Translations under genes and position numbers: made by a program
Shown here: positions 45,283 through 54,833 of the stretch, piece after piece
Position numbering within the stretch: position 1 is the stretch's first letter
Layout of the letters: each line of letters opens with the position of its first letter
Notes under the pieces: generated by a model
Database searches by the model: none
What the model was told of the DNA's origin: nothing
What the model saw: only the letters and a program-made list of their open reading frames with translations
Source: Plenodomus lindquistii
Lineage: Eukaryota; Ascomycota; Dothideomycetes; Pleosporales; Leptosphaeriaceae
Assembly (NCBI GenBank): GCA_025504975.1
Contig: JANUWI010000002.1
Location: forward strand, 1,116,001 to 1,180,000
Length of the DNA: 64,000 bases
Direction of reading: 5' to 3'

Positions 45283-47796
45283 ATGACCAAGCCTGCGCGC
45301 TACGACTTCAAGACGCGCCCGGTTGCGCATCCTGATGCCATTGTCGCGGGCGACAAGTATCGCTTTACTGTGCTGACCGACGGCCTGTTGCGCTTCGAAT
45401 GGGCCGAGGATGGCCGATTTGAGGACCGCGCATCTACCTTTGCCATCAATCGACGGCTGGCCATTCCAGACTTCTACGTCTGGGACCGTGGCCATGGAGG
45501 CATCGAAATCGTGACGAAACGCCTCCACGTGGTGTACAACAAGAAGAAATTCAGTGCAGAGGGCTTCAAGATCCACCTCAAGGGCGCTGTTACGGGAACA
45601 TGGACATATGGGCAAGAGGTCTCGAATCTTGGTGGCACTACACGGACATTGGACATGGTCAATGGGAGGACAGAGTTGGGACCTGGAGTACTGTCGCGAG
45701 ATGGCATGGCAGTCTTGGATGACACCAAGTCTATGCTCTTCGAAGACAATGGCTGGATCGCCGGGCGCAGAAGCGGCGAGAGAAGCGACCAGTACATCTT
45801 CATGTATGGCCGCGACTATCGCGAAGCCATGCGCGCCTTCTACGCTGTCTCGGGCAGCCAGCCATTGTTACCACGATACGCCATGGGCAACTGGTGGAGT
45901 CGCTACCACGCCTACGACGAGAAGGAGTACCTCGAACTCCACGATCACTTCGAGAAGGACGACGTACCCATGAATGTGGCAGTGGTAGACATGGACTGGC
46001 ATCTTGTCTGGGATCTTCCTGGTGGTGTCAATGGCTGGACTGGATACACATGGAATAAGAAGTTGTTTCCTGACCCGGACAAGTTCATGAAGAAGCTGCA
46101 CGACAGGGGCATGAGGCTGACACTCAACCTGCATCCTGCAGACGGCATAAGAGCTCACGAAGATCAGTATGAGGAGGTTGCAAAGTATGTTGGAATCGAT
46201 CCTGCGACCAAGGAGACAGTTCCTTTCGACTGTACCGACAAGACATTCATGGATGCGTACTTTGATATTGTGCATCATCAGCATGAGAAGCGTGGAGTCG
46301 ACTTTTGGTGGGTGGACTGGCAGCAAGGCAACACGTCCAAGATCCCTGGTGTAGATCCGTTGTGGGTGCTGAACCACTTCCACTTCCTTGATAGTGGTCG
46401 CGGAAGCCAGAGACCGTTGATTCTGTCTCGCTTCGGTGGCCCAGGAGCACAGCGGTATCAGATTGGATTCTCAGGAGATGCCATCATCACTTGGGACTCA
46501 CTTCATTTCCAGCCAGAGTTCACGTCAACTGCTTCCAACATTGGTTACGGATGGTGGAGTAACGACATCGGTGGCCACACACACGGTTACAAGAATGATG
46601 AGTTGTACACACGCTGGGTACAGTTAGGTTGCTGGTCGCCCATCCTGCGCCTGCACTCTGACAACAATCCCTTCAATACACGAGAGCCCTGGCGATTCAA
46701 CGAAGAAGCACGTGTGACCGTGGAAGACACACTACGCTTCCGCCATCGTCTCATCCCTTATCTCTACACCATGAACGCACGCTCAGCATCAGACGACGAA
46801 CCTCTGGTTCAGCCAATGTACTGGGACTACCCCGAGAGCGACGAAGCATACAATGTTCCAAACCAATTCAAGTTTGGCAGCGAGCTCATCGTCGCACCTA
46901 TAACCCAGCCTCGCGATGGTGTCACACATCTCGGCGCATCAGACGTCTGGCTCCCAGCAGGTCGCTACGTCGACATCTTCACCGGCGTCGTCTACAACCG
47001 CAAAGGTGAACTCCAGGTCCACCGGCCTCTTAACTTCGTTCCCGTCCTTGCCCCCGAAGGCGCCATCATCCCCTTAGACGGCGCCTGGCGTCCCAAGAGC
47101 GGCTCGCCCAACCCCGAAACGCTCGAAGTCCTCATCGTCGTTGGCGCAGACGGTGCATTCACCATGCTTGAAGACGACGGCACAGGCACCCACGTCGACG
47201 ACGGCGGCTTCAGCATCATCGACGACTTCGGCGCAGAAGCAACATCAGACGACAACGTGCGCTTCGCCCAAACATCAATCACCTTCAAGCAATCCACAGG
47301 CGTCATCAAAATCGGTCCAACATCCCCCTCAGACTCTTCGACTCCTAAAAACCGGACCTGGACAATCCGTCTCCTGGCACACACGCCGTCATCCTCTCAC
47401 TCCCACACAGCTATCCGCTGCCTAACCACCTCCCCACATAAATCCCACCATGCAAAACCCCTCTCCCACACCCTGACATCGTGCCACAACGGCACATTGA
47501 TTACGCCGTCCGCCCCCGTGCCCAGCGACCACACGCTCATTGTCGAGTTGGCCGCACACCCGCAACTCGATGTCATCGACCCGAACCCGCGCATCTGGGA
47601 TATAATAGATAAAGCGTGGATTGACATGGATAAGAAATGGGATGTGTGGAATTGCGTGAATAACAGCGAGCCGGTTTTGAACAAGGTGAGGGCGTTGCAG
47701 AATAGGGGGTTGAGTAAGGAGATGGTGGATGCGGTGTTGGAGTTGTTGCTTGCGGATGAGAGGTATGCTGGGGAAGGGGGTGAGGAGGATTTGTAG
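45283..47796 (+). CDS. Glycoside hydrolase family 31 (alpha-glucosidase/alpha-xylosidase type), intracellular
   Basis: Hydrolyses terminal alpha-linked glucose or xylose by a retaining mechanism. A single exon of 837 residues without a signal peptide, so probably cytosolic. A short N-terminal beta-sandwich leads to LLPRYAMGNWWSRYHAY and then the (beta/alpha)8 barrel. VVDMDWH is the conserved substrate-binding Asp strand. The nucleophile is Asp345 in WWVDWQQG and the acid/base is Asp399 in GFSGDAIITW. W-S-NDIGGHTHG and LHSDNNPFNTREPW complete the family blocks. Distal beta domains follow. A ~20-residue C-terminal helix rich in Glu/Leu (SKEMVDAVLELLLADERY) is an extra feature. The family splits into glucosidases and xylosidases; I cannot assign the substrate with confidence. 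Confidence 0.92.
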   Translation: MTKPARYDFKTRPVAHPDAIVAGDKYRFTVLTDGLLRFEWAEDGRFEDRASTFAINRRLAIPDFYVWDRGHGGIEIVTKRLHVVYNKKKFSAEGFKIHLKGAVTGTWTYGQEVSNLGGTTRTLDMVNGRTELGPGVLSRDGMAVLDDTKSMLFEDNGWIAGRRSGERSDQYIFMYGRDYREAMRAFYAVSGSQPLLPRYAMGNWWSRYHAYDEKEYLELHDHFEKDDVPMNVAVVDMDWHLVWDLPGGVNGWTGYTWNKKLFPDPDKFMKKLHDRGMRLTLNLHPADGIRAHEDQYEEVAKYVGIDPATKETVPFDCTDKTFMDAYFDIVHHQHEKRGVDFWWVDWQQGNTSKIPGVDPLWVLNHFHFLDSGRGSQRPLILSRFGGPGAQRYQIGFSGDAIITWDSLHFQPEFTSTASNIGYGWWSNDIGGHTHGYKNDELYTRWVQLGCWSPILRLHSDNNPFNTREPWRFNEEARVTVEDTLRFRHRLIPYLYTMNARSASDDEPLVQPMYWDYPESDEAYNVPNQFKFGSELIVAPITQPRDGVTHLGASDVWLPAGRYVDIFTGVVYNRKGELQVHRPLNFVPVLAPEGAIIPLDGAWRPKSGSPNPETLEVLIVVGADGAFTMLEDDGTGTHVDDGGFSIIDDFGAEATSDDNVRFAQTSITFKQSTGVIKIGPTSPSDSSTPKNRTWTIRLLAHTPSSSHSHTAIRCLTTSPHKSHHAKPLSHTLTSCHNGTLITPSAPVPSDHTLIVELAAHPQLDVIDPNPRIWDIIDKAWIDMDKKWDVWNCVNNSEPVLNKVRALQNRGLSKEMVDAVLELLLADERYAGEGGEEDL

Positions 47797-48023
47797 AGGG
47801 TAGTAGGTGTATGGAGTGGAGAATGCACAAGTTCAAGTTACTCATCGATATAAGTTGTTTTTCCCGGTGTTGGGAGGTCGAACGATTGATTCATGACGTT
47901 TTCTTCTTACGTATTCACATGCGTCAAGTGATAATGACCATCGAGAGAACGCTCCACTCGACACCAGGAAAAAAAAATGCCGTACGTAATTATACACATA
48001 CACATCTCTACAATGAATGTCCT

Positions 48024-49240
48024 TCAAGGCCGAGCCTCCACCTTCCCATCCCCCTTCAACGCCTTCTGAAACTGCTCCCCTCCCAGAATCTCCTCCACCT
48101 TCTTCATCACAGCCCCCTCCCTCCTCCTCTCATAATCGCCCTCAGCGACCTCAACCCCCGCCCTGGTAGCAGCCTCCAAACTCTCATACTCCCAAATATT
48201 CGCCTTCATACCCACGCCATGATACTGATGTTTTTGCAAAAACGCCAACCACGCCTTGACCACATCCGGATGCCCATCTTGAATCTGAATCAACCGCCGC
48301 ATAGTAATCCTCTCAAAGTTTTCTTGGGATTTTTTGAAAATGAAATTCGCGCGGGGTACGGTCCAGCGCTCGGTGATGCGTGGCAGGGGGATGGGACCCC
48401 GTGCGCAGAGTCCCATGTAGTAGGCTGCGCGGACGGCAAAGTCGGCGAATAGCAGTAGGTTGCGGATGCTGTAGGTGCGGAGTTGGAGGTCGCAGACTGG
48501 GACGCCGTATTCGGGGGCGCGGCGGAGGGGCCGCATGTGCACGGCGCGAACGTTGATCGGGGTGCGGAGGGCATCGAGGGCTTCTTGGGTCTTGGGGTCG
48601 AGGGGCTCGGGTTCGTTGGGGAGGGTTATGCCGCGTTCCCTGTGGAGTATAAGCATATGGACTGTGGGATTTTGGATAGGAGAATGATGGCAGACTGACT
48701 TTGCGACTTTGATGGGCTCGACGCCAGCTCTCTTGTACATGTGTAGTAGTGTCAGATGGTCTGGTGTGTCCTGCATTTGTTTCCATTTCTCCTGTGCTTC
48801 TGCACGAGTCTGGGGCTCCCATTCCTTTGACCGCTCGTTGGCGCGTTGTTGGCTTCTCCAGAGTCTGTAGTTGAGGTGAGCACCTCTACTTTCTCCATAG
48901 GTAGACCGTGTCATCGTACGTTTTGTATTCCTCCGGATCAATCCTCATATGCTGCAATCGCGCATCAAGCGCCATATCTCCACTGGCAATGTTCGCCTTC
49001 AACTTCTGTGCCGTCTTCGCTCTCCTTCCTCCTTTCGAATTTCCGCCGCTGTTTGCATCGTTGCTCGCGCTGTCTGACGACTCTGCCCGCGCAAAAGTCT
49101 GTGTGTAGGGTCGAGGGGCGTGTGTGACCTGTGTGTGCATTAGCCATCCTTTCGCTCCATCAATGGCCCAGAGCAATAAAGCATACCTTTGCCCTCTTTG
49201 TCGGCCCCAGAAACGAGCGCATACACCGTGGCGCCGCCAT
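48024..49240 (-). CDS. RSM10: Mitochondrial small-subunit ribosomal protein uS10m
   Basis: A component of the mitoribosomal small subunit head. Exons are 49187-49240, 48920-49128, 48700-48864 and 48024-48639; introns are 58, 55 and 60 nt; 347 residues. The N-terminus (MAAPRCMRSFLGPTKRAK) is basic and suits matrix import. The uS10 core lies in the last exon: VHMRPLRRAPEYGVPVCDLQ, then GPIPLPRITERWTVPRANF and KSQENFERITMRRLIQI, the strongly conserved block. The N-terminal ~130 residues and C-terminal ~70 residues are fungal extensions. The third intron (48640-48699) is 60 nt with no stop in frame, so its retention would add 20 residues without breaking the protein. Shares a 253-bp divergent spacer with the PNP gene. 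Confidence 0.9.
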
Positions 49241-49428
49241 GATTGCTGAAGTCGCGTACACCCAAACCAACACTGACCTTGGACATTGAACTTCTTGACG
49301 AGCCGCACTAGCGCACATCCGTTCTTACCGCCTTGGGCAGTACCGCTTGTCGGAACTGGCCGCGCCTTCCCCCTCCACCTTAGATTGTGAAAATATCAGA
49401 GAGCAGTGTGAGACAATCTGGTTTGGAG

Positions 49429-49436
49429 TATATAAT
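49429..49436 (+). promoter_or_regulatory. TATA box of the PNP gene
   Basis: TATATAAT, 58 bp upstream of the PNP start codon, inside the 253-bp divergent spacer shared with uS10m. Confidence 0.45.
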
Positions 49437-49493
49437 CTTCATCTGCTCAAACAGCTCTACCTACCACGACAGTCCCACACACATCACGTCAAC

Positions 49494-50747
49494 ATGGCAG
49501 ATTCACTCTCCGCATCACCAAATGCATATGCTCGCGCTACCGAGACCGCCCGATATGTGCGCTCCCAGCTCCCCGAGTCCCTACAAAAGCCAAAGGTAGC
49601 TATCATCTGTGGTTCTGGGCTGGGCGGGCTTGCAGAGACTATCGAAGCAGACCCGAAAATCGAGTTGGCATATGGGACTATACCCAACTTTCCGCAGAGC
49701 ACTGGTAAGCATTTCAAAGTGGTCCTCTGGTGTACATGATGTATTGATGGCAGATATTGCGAGATAGTTTACTAACGCTCTACTTAGTTCAAGGGCATGC
49801 TGGCAAATTCGTCTTCGGTCAAATTGGACCTCAGAAAACGCCAGTAGCATTGCTAGTTGGACGTGCACAGTCAGTACTCCCGAGATGCATCTTTGGCGGC
49901 GATCAGTGTGCTAAATGTTCCAGCTTTTACGAAGGCCACAGTATGGACGCAGCAACCTTCGCTACACGAGTATGCAAACTCTTGGGTGTAGAGACCATCA
50001 TAGGTACATCAGGGCGGACGTCGACCAGGACATGTGACCTAACCAACACGCAGTCACCAACGCAGCCGGTGGGTTGAATCAAACTTACCGGGTCGGAGAC
50101 ATTGTATGCTTGAACGACGTAAGCTGTCCCTCTCGAGACTTCAGTAGCACCCGATTGAGATGTAGTAGCACCTGTTCATGGCTGGCCTTACCGGCGTCCA
50201 CCCATTGCGGGGTCCCAACATTGATGAGTTTGGTGTGCGGTTCCCGCCACTCTCAGACGCATACGACCTGGATCTAAGAAGACGTACTCACAGAGCCTGG
50301 AAACAGCTTGGACTTCACCAACAGGAAAGGAGGTTGCACGAAGGTGTATACGCATTCGTAGCAGGTCCAACGTGAGTGTTCCATATCGCTCCACCTCAGT
50401 TGCACACTCGAACTAAGAGCTGATCATCTCACAGTTATGAGACGCGCGCTGAATGTCGGGCACTGACTCTTCTTGGCGCCGACGTCGTCGGGATGTCGAC
50501 GGTCCCAGAAATCATCGTCGCACGGCATGCAGGCATGCGTGTGCTTGCATTCAGTCTCGTGACGAATGTTGCTGTACTTGAAGCCGGACCACGTGGAGAT
50601 GATGCCGAGATTCAGGACATGAGCCAGGCGGAGTTGACGGCGCATCTGAGCAAGGGCATGGCAAACCATCAAGAGGTCTTGGACGCGGGCCGGGAGGCTG
50701 CCAAGGACATGCAGGCACTGGTAAAGCAGATCTTATCGGATCTTTAA
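49494..50747 (+). CDS. PNP1: Purine nucleoside phosphorylase
   Basis: Phosphorolyses guanosine and inosine to base plus ribose-1-phosphate in purine salvage, cytosolic. Six exons: 49494-49704, 49788-49869, 49924-50003, 50054-50118, 50169-50371 and 50435-50747; 317 residues. VAIICGSGLGGLAE is the phosphate-binding loop. GHAGKFVFG and GRAHFYEGHSMD follow; the His-Phe is rebuilt across intron 2. VTNAAGGLN is the base-site AAG motif, and the C-terminal GPTYETRAECR and GMSTVPEIIVARH blocks are the family signature (trimeric PNP, Glu and Asn/Thr base contacts). The six phases agree. The ATG at 49494 is the first in frame, just downstream of a TATA box. Confidence 0.94.
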
Positions 50748-50945
50748 ACAAGGCAGGATATTCGGCTGCGGTTGAGTCGTGCAACGCGACTTGCAGCAAA
50801 TGCTCTTCACGGACAATGTCGCTTTCGCCCGGGTCCGTGACTGGCGCATATGCGCTTCGAAAACCAGAAGACACACAAGACACCTAGTCGTAATCTTCCA
50901 TGTACAAGTGATGAGGCCCAGAAGAATGCTTTAGCCACTTTGTGA

Positions 50946-51838
50946 TCAAGGCTTGATGACCTTGCCCTTGCTCCGCTTCGCCTTGAGTGCCTTGTAGAAG
51001 CTCTTCTTTCCGCTTGTCTTGGCTTTGGAGATGTCGTCGTACTTCCGCTTGAAGCGTCCGTTTGCTTGCTCCTGAGAAACAATCTCGTCCAATAGGGTCT
51101 GCTTGCGTTCCTTGTTGGTTAAGCGGCTGCTGTAGAACTCAGTGGCACCCTCGATGATCGTGCCAACCTGCGAGTACTCTGGGACGTCATTCTTGGAGTT
51201 GTCTTTCTTGTAGTGACGCTTTGGATCCAGGACACTTCTCATCTTGAGTAGCTGCAAGTCTCGGCGCAGCTCAGGGGTGAGCTCAGTCTTTGGCATGTTG
51301 AACCATTGAGATCCAGCGCTGGCTTTCTTCTCCTGTTGACTGTTAGTCGACTGATTGGACAATGAAAACGTATAATCCAAAGTAGTGGATGCCTCAGTGT
51401 AACTATGAACTAAGAAAACCTTCAGTTTGGCAGGAGGGCACCCAAGACGGGGCCCCAATCTGCTCAGTACAAAATATGGGATAGATATCATCACAGGCGT
51501 CGAACAGCTAGCGGAACACATACCTCTTTCTTCTTCTTTTGCGTTTGCAGAGGGTCGTCGATTTTCTTGATACGGTTAGCGAGCGCCTGCTGCTCCTTGT
51601 CGATGAGCTTGGACTGGTCCAAGCGCGTAATGTTGCCGTCTGTTGTCTCGTATGTGTCGGCGAGGTGACCAGGTCTCAACTTTGGAAGTCTAAATGGAGC
51701 TTCGATGGTAGCATTCGAGGCAGCCTTTGCTCGCATGCGCTGGGCGGCTTCGGCTAATAGTTCCCGGACTTGCTCATCGTTGAGCTCTTCATCGGTGTCA
51801 TCCTCGAAGAGAGGCTGATGCGCTGGCAACGGCTCCAT
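50946..51838 (-). CDS. FCF2: rRNA-processing factor FCF2 (Fcf2/TdIF2 family)
   Basis: A nucleolar factor needed for early 18S rRNA cleavages. Exons are 51524-51838 and 50946-51332 (191-nt intron), 233 residues. The N-terminal half is acidic then coiled (FEDDTDEELNDEQVRELL ... LIDKEQQALANRIKK). The Fcf2 domain is in exon 2: WFNMPKTELTPELRRDLQLL, then MRSVLDPKRHYKKD and VGTIIEGATEFYSSRLTNKE. A very basic C-terminus ends KALKAKRSKGKVIKP. The size matches the yeast protein (217 residues). The ATG at 51838 is the first in-frame Met after a stop. Upstream, on the other side, lies HAP5. Confidence 0.9.
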
Positions 51839-53065
51839 GTTGAGGTTGCAGGTCTGGGATGCGCAGACGGAGGAAAATTCAGGTCGGGAACTTTTTGAGA
51901 CCCTGTAAAGCACGAGCCATGCCGGCAAAACGAGGCGCCGAGATGGCCACATCCGCCACGTCAAGGTTGACCAACACCGTGATGGCAGAGTTTGCTTCAT
52001 TTTCCTGTAGCATGCGCCTCGCATGGTAGCTTATGATGCAGGCGTGCATATTATGGCGTAGTCAGGTAGTCCTGGCAAAGGAACAACTCATCACGATACA
52101 TTATTGGCGTGGCGTAGGACCAATCATGGGCCAGAGTGCCAACCAATGAACCACACCTTTGCGTGCTCCTCGAGCTGGCGCGGGATGCTCTCTGCGGCGC
52201 ACAGCCGTCTGTCTGGTGTTGATGCCTGGGAGAGGTGTGCTGCCCTAGCAGACTCCCGTAACCTTCAGCTGGGCTGTGATCTCGATGCGTTCAGTCCGGC
52301 CGCGTGCGGGAGGACGAAGACGTGACACACCCGGCAGAAGTGCATTGTCAGTCGTGCTGTCAAATATGTCAAGCCATGTAGACAGGGAAGAGGCCTCCCG
52401 CCGCCGGGTGCTATAAGCAGAGCGGGTGCGATGGCTGTTGGGGGCGCCCACTACAAGAGCAGAGCAGTCTCTTCCAAAGCTGCGTACACGTACTTGCACC
52501 AACACCATTGAAGCCCTCGGTGCGTGATCTCCATTGACGTTGTTGTGTTCCTGCGTAACGTCCGAGGCCCTTGCTTAGTCGCCGGAGCGTGGTTCGTTGA
52601 CTCGTTGGAGGGACGAGGGCATCCACCAACCAAGCCTCAACTTTGCGAGATTATAATCGCGCCGGAATTTGATTCGTCGGAGCATAGCACAGGTCAGTCG
52701 CATTTTCGTTGGTGTTGTCTGTACACAGATGTCGTCGAGAAGCGCGTGCATGCGCCGCTTGCCTGCCCATACTCACAATGGCAGGCCGCACACCGCGCCG
52801 GCCCTTCGCACAAGCTAGGTACCTGCGGCTCCCCCGCCTGAGCTGCCTGCAGCTTCCCCGGCCACTCAGACCGCACCTTTGACGCAACCACGACCGCGAG
52901 CCCCTTCCACAACGCGCCCACCACCACCCTCTGAGCAGCCATTGGGCGTCGCGCATACAGTCCTGCACCCACCCGTCGCCTCTGAACGGGCGCTGCCACT
53001 CCACGGCCCTGCGACGACACGTGGGCCCTGCCATCGCGTAACCTCTGCGCGACACAGCCGCCGCC
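51839..53065. other. Divergent intergenic region FCF2/HAP5
   Basis: About 1.2 kb. It contains three CCAAT boxes within 45 bp (52103-52147) and one more at 52941-52945 (minus sense). The last 300 bp before HAP5 are C-rich leader-like. No other gene seen. Confidence 0.5.
52103..52147. promoter_or_regulatory. Cluster of three CCAAT boxes
   Basis: ATTGG at 52103-52107, CCAAT at 52120-52124 and CCAAT at 52143-52147. They lie 265-310 bp upstream of the FCF2 start and about 920-960 bp upstream of HAP5. CCAAT is the binding site of the HAP2/3/5 complex, whose Hap5 subunit is encoded next door. Function inferred. Confidence 0.4.
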
Positions 53066-54201
53066 ATGGACCAAGTCAACCTCCAAGGCCACGGCCAGCA
53101 GAAGATGCGCCAGCCCCCCGCCGCGCCGCGTCGATACGACGGCCAGGGCGGGAATCCGCTGTATGATCCCGCTCAGGGCGGCCACTATGGTACGTCCGCG
53201 CCCTCGTCGCGACACGGCTCAGTGTCGCGATCCCACCTGGACCAGCAGCTGACTTCTTCCCTCCAGGCGCATCTGCATACGTATGTCGTTCCACGCGCCC
53301 ATGCTCACTCCCAGCTTCCAGGCGCCAGCGCTGATATTTGGTCCAGATTGCCTCGCAAGGTCACGCTCCCGACCCACAGCTGTTCACCGGCTCATGGCAG
53401 AACGTATGTTGACGAGTCTTACCTGGAGCGCTCTGGCGGACGCATCGCTGACAGTCACAGGTTAATCAGGGTCTCACGGGCAACTACCGCGACATCTTGA
53501 ACACGTACTGGCAGCAGCAGGTCACCAAGCTCGAGACCGACGAGCATGACTACAAGCTCCACCAGCTCCCGCTGGCGCGTATCAAGAAGGTCATGAAGGC
53601 TGACCCAGAAGTTAAGATGATCTCGGCTGAAGCCCCCATCTTATTTGCCAAAGGCTGCGACATCTTCATCACAGAGCTCACCATGCGCGCCTGGATCCAC
53701 GCCGAGGAAAACAAGCGTCGCACTCTGCAGCGTTCCGACATCGCTTCAGCATTGGCCAAGTCAGACATGTTTGACTTCCTCATCGACATCGTCCCCAGGG
53801 AAGAAGCACATCCCCACAAGAGGAGTGCTGGGCAAAATGCGGCTGTTCAGTCGTCGGCGGCCGTTGTGCCGCCCGGAGGCATGACCCAGCCCGTACATGC
53901 GCAGCATCAAATGCCTCCCCCAGACTACGGCATGGGCCAGCACATGCCTCAGCAGGAAGATTTCCGCCAGCCTACCATGTACCCAGGTCCCGTGCAGGGT
54001 GATCCCGGCGCCTATGGTCAACAGCAGATGTTCGACCCGAATGTGAACGTCTATGGAGCTTATCCGATGACACAGCAGCCACAGATGTACCCTGTAGGAC
54101 AGCGCGGCCCTGATCCAAACGCGGGGGACCCTCAAGGCGGGTATCGTCATGAGGAGGCTGACGCTGATGCTGAAGGTGAGCGAGAGGACTTCGGCCCCTA
54201 G
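53066..54201 (+). CDS. HAP5: CCAAT-binding complex subunit HAP5/HapE (NF-YC)
   Basis: A histone-fold subunit of the heterotrimeric CCAAT-binding factor. Exons are 53066-53189, a 14-nt microexon 53267-53280, and 53461-54201; 292 residues. The microexon completes ...GGHYGASAY and joins VNQGLTGNYRDILNTYWQQQ. The histone fold (about residues 80-165) contains KLHQLPLARIKKVMKADPEV, MISAEAPILFAKGCDIFI and RTLQRSDIASALAKSDMFDF, as in NF-YC proteins. The conserved ILNTYWQQQ helix just before it is used for Hap4/HapX-type recruitment in fungi. The tail is Gln/Pro/Met-rich and ends with Asp/Glu repeats. Phases of all junctions agree. Confidence 0.93.
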
Positions 54202-54833
54202 AATGGGTCGAACAAGGGATCTTCTAGGCCGTCGACAAGCACGCTGGACATCGACCCGCGGCTTGAACGACAGCAGTGAGTTCGAGTTCGGCACGAGACG
54301 GTCATGGAAGAATGGATTGATCTTGAATACGGCGTTTTTATGGGTTACAGAACGGCCGCGGAGGCCTTGGCTGGGCGTCACGTGGCAGATACCAAACAGA
54401 AGTGTGTATTTAGCTAGCAATAGAGCGTTTTCCATGGCAAACAGGGCGATGTCGAGCGGTTCCTGCATCCGATCCCGTCCGAGGCTACAAGACGGCTTGT
54501 GAAGCACCGAGGCCCACCGCGAGACATCAGCGTCATATGCGACCACCACAATAACAACGTATAAAGGTCTTACGCAACGCCCAATGTAAGAGGGCAACTC
54601 CTTGCACCCGCGTCCACCATCGTGAAACCATCCCGGTACCCCGCCCATTGGCCCGTGCTGAAGCCTAGACACCCCACCTTCCTCGAGCCAACAGATCAGG
54701 CGCGTGGTCTGCAGCTACTTCTGCTCTGAAATTCCTCCAGTTGCTTCTCCTCACTCTCCACCTGCTCTCGAAGCCTTCAAGGACCCAGTACTGTACACTC
54801 TACTCCACACATTCCATCACATCAACCGTCAAG
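54202..54833. other. Intergenic, HAP5 3' end and MDH promoter
   Basis: About 630 bp. A C-rich leader-like stretch (54720-54833) directly precedes the malate dehydrogenase start. No other gene seen. Confidence 0.5.
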
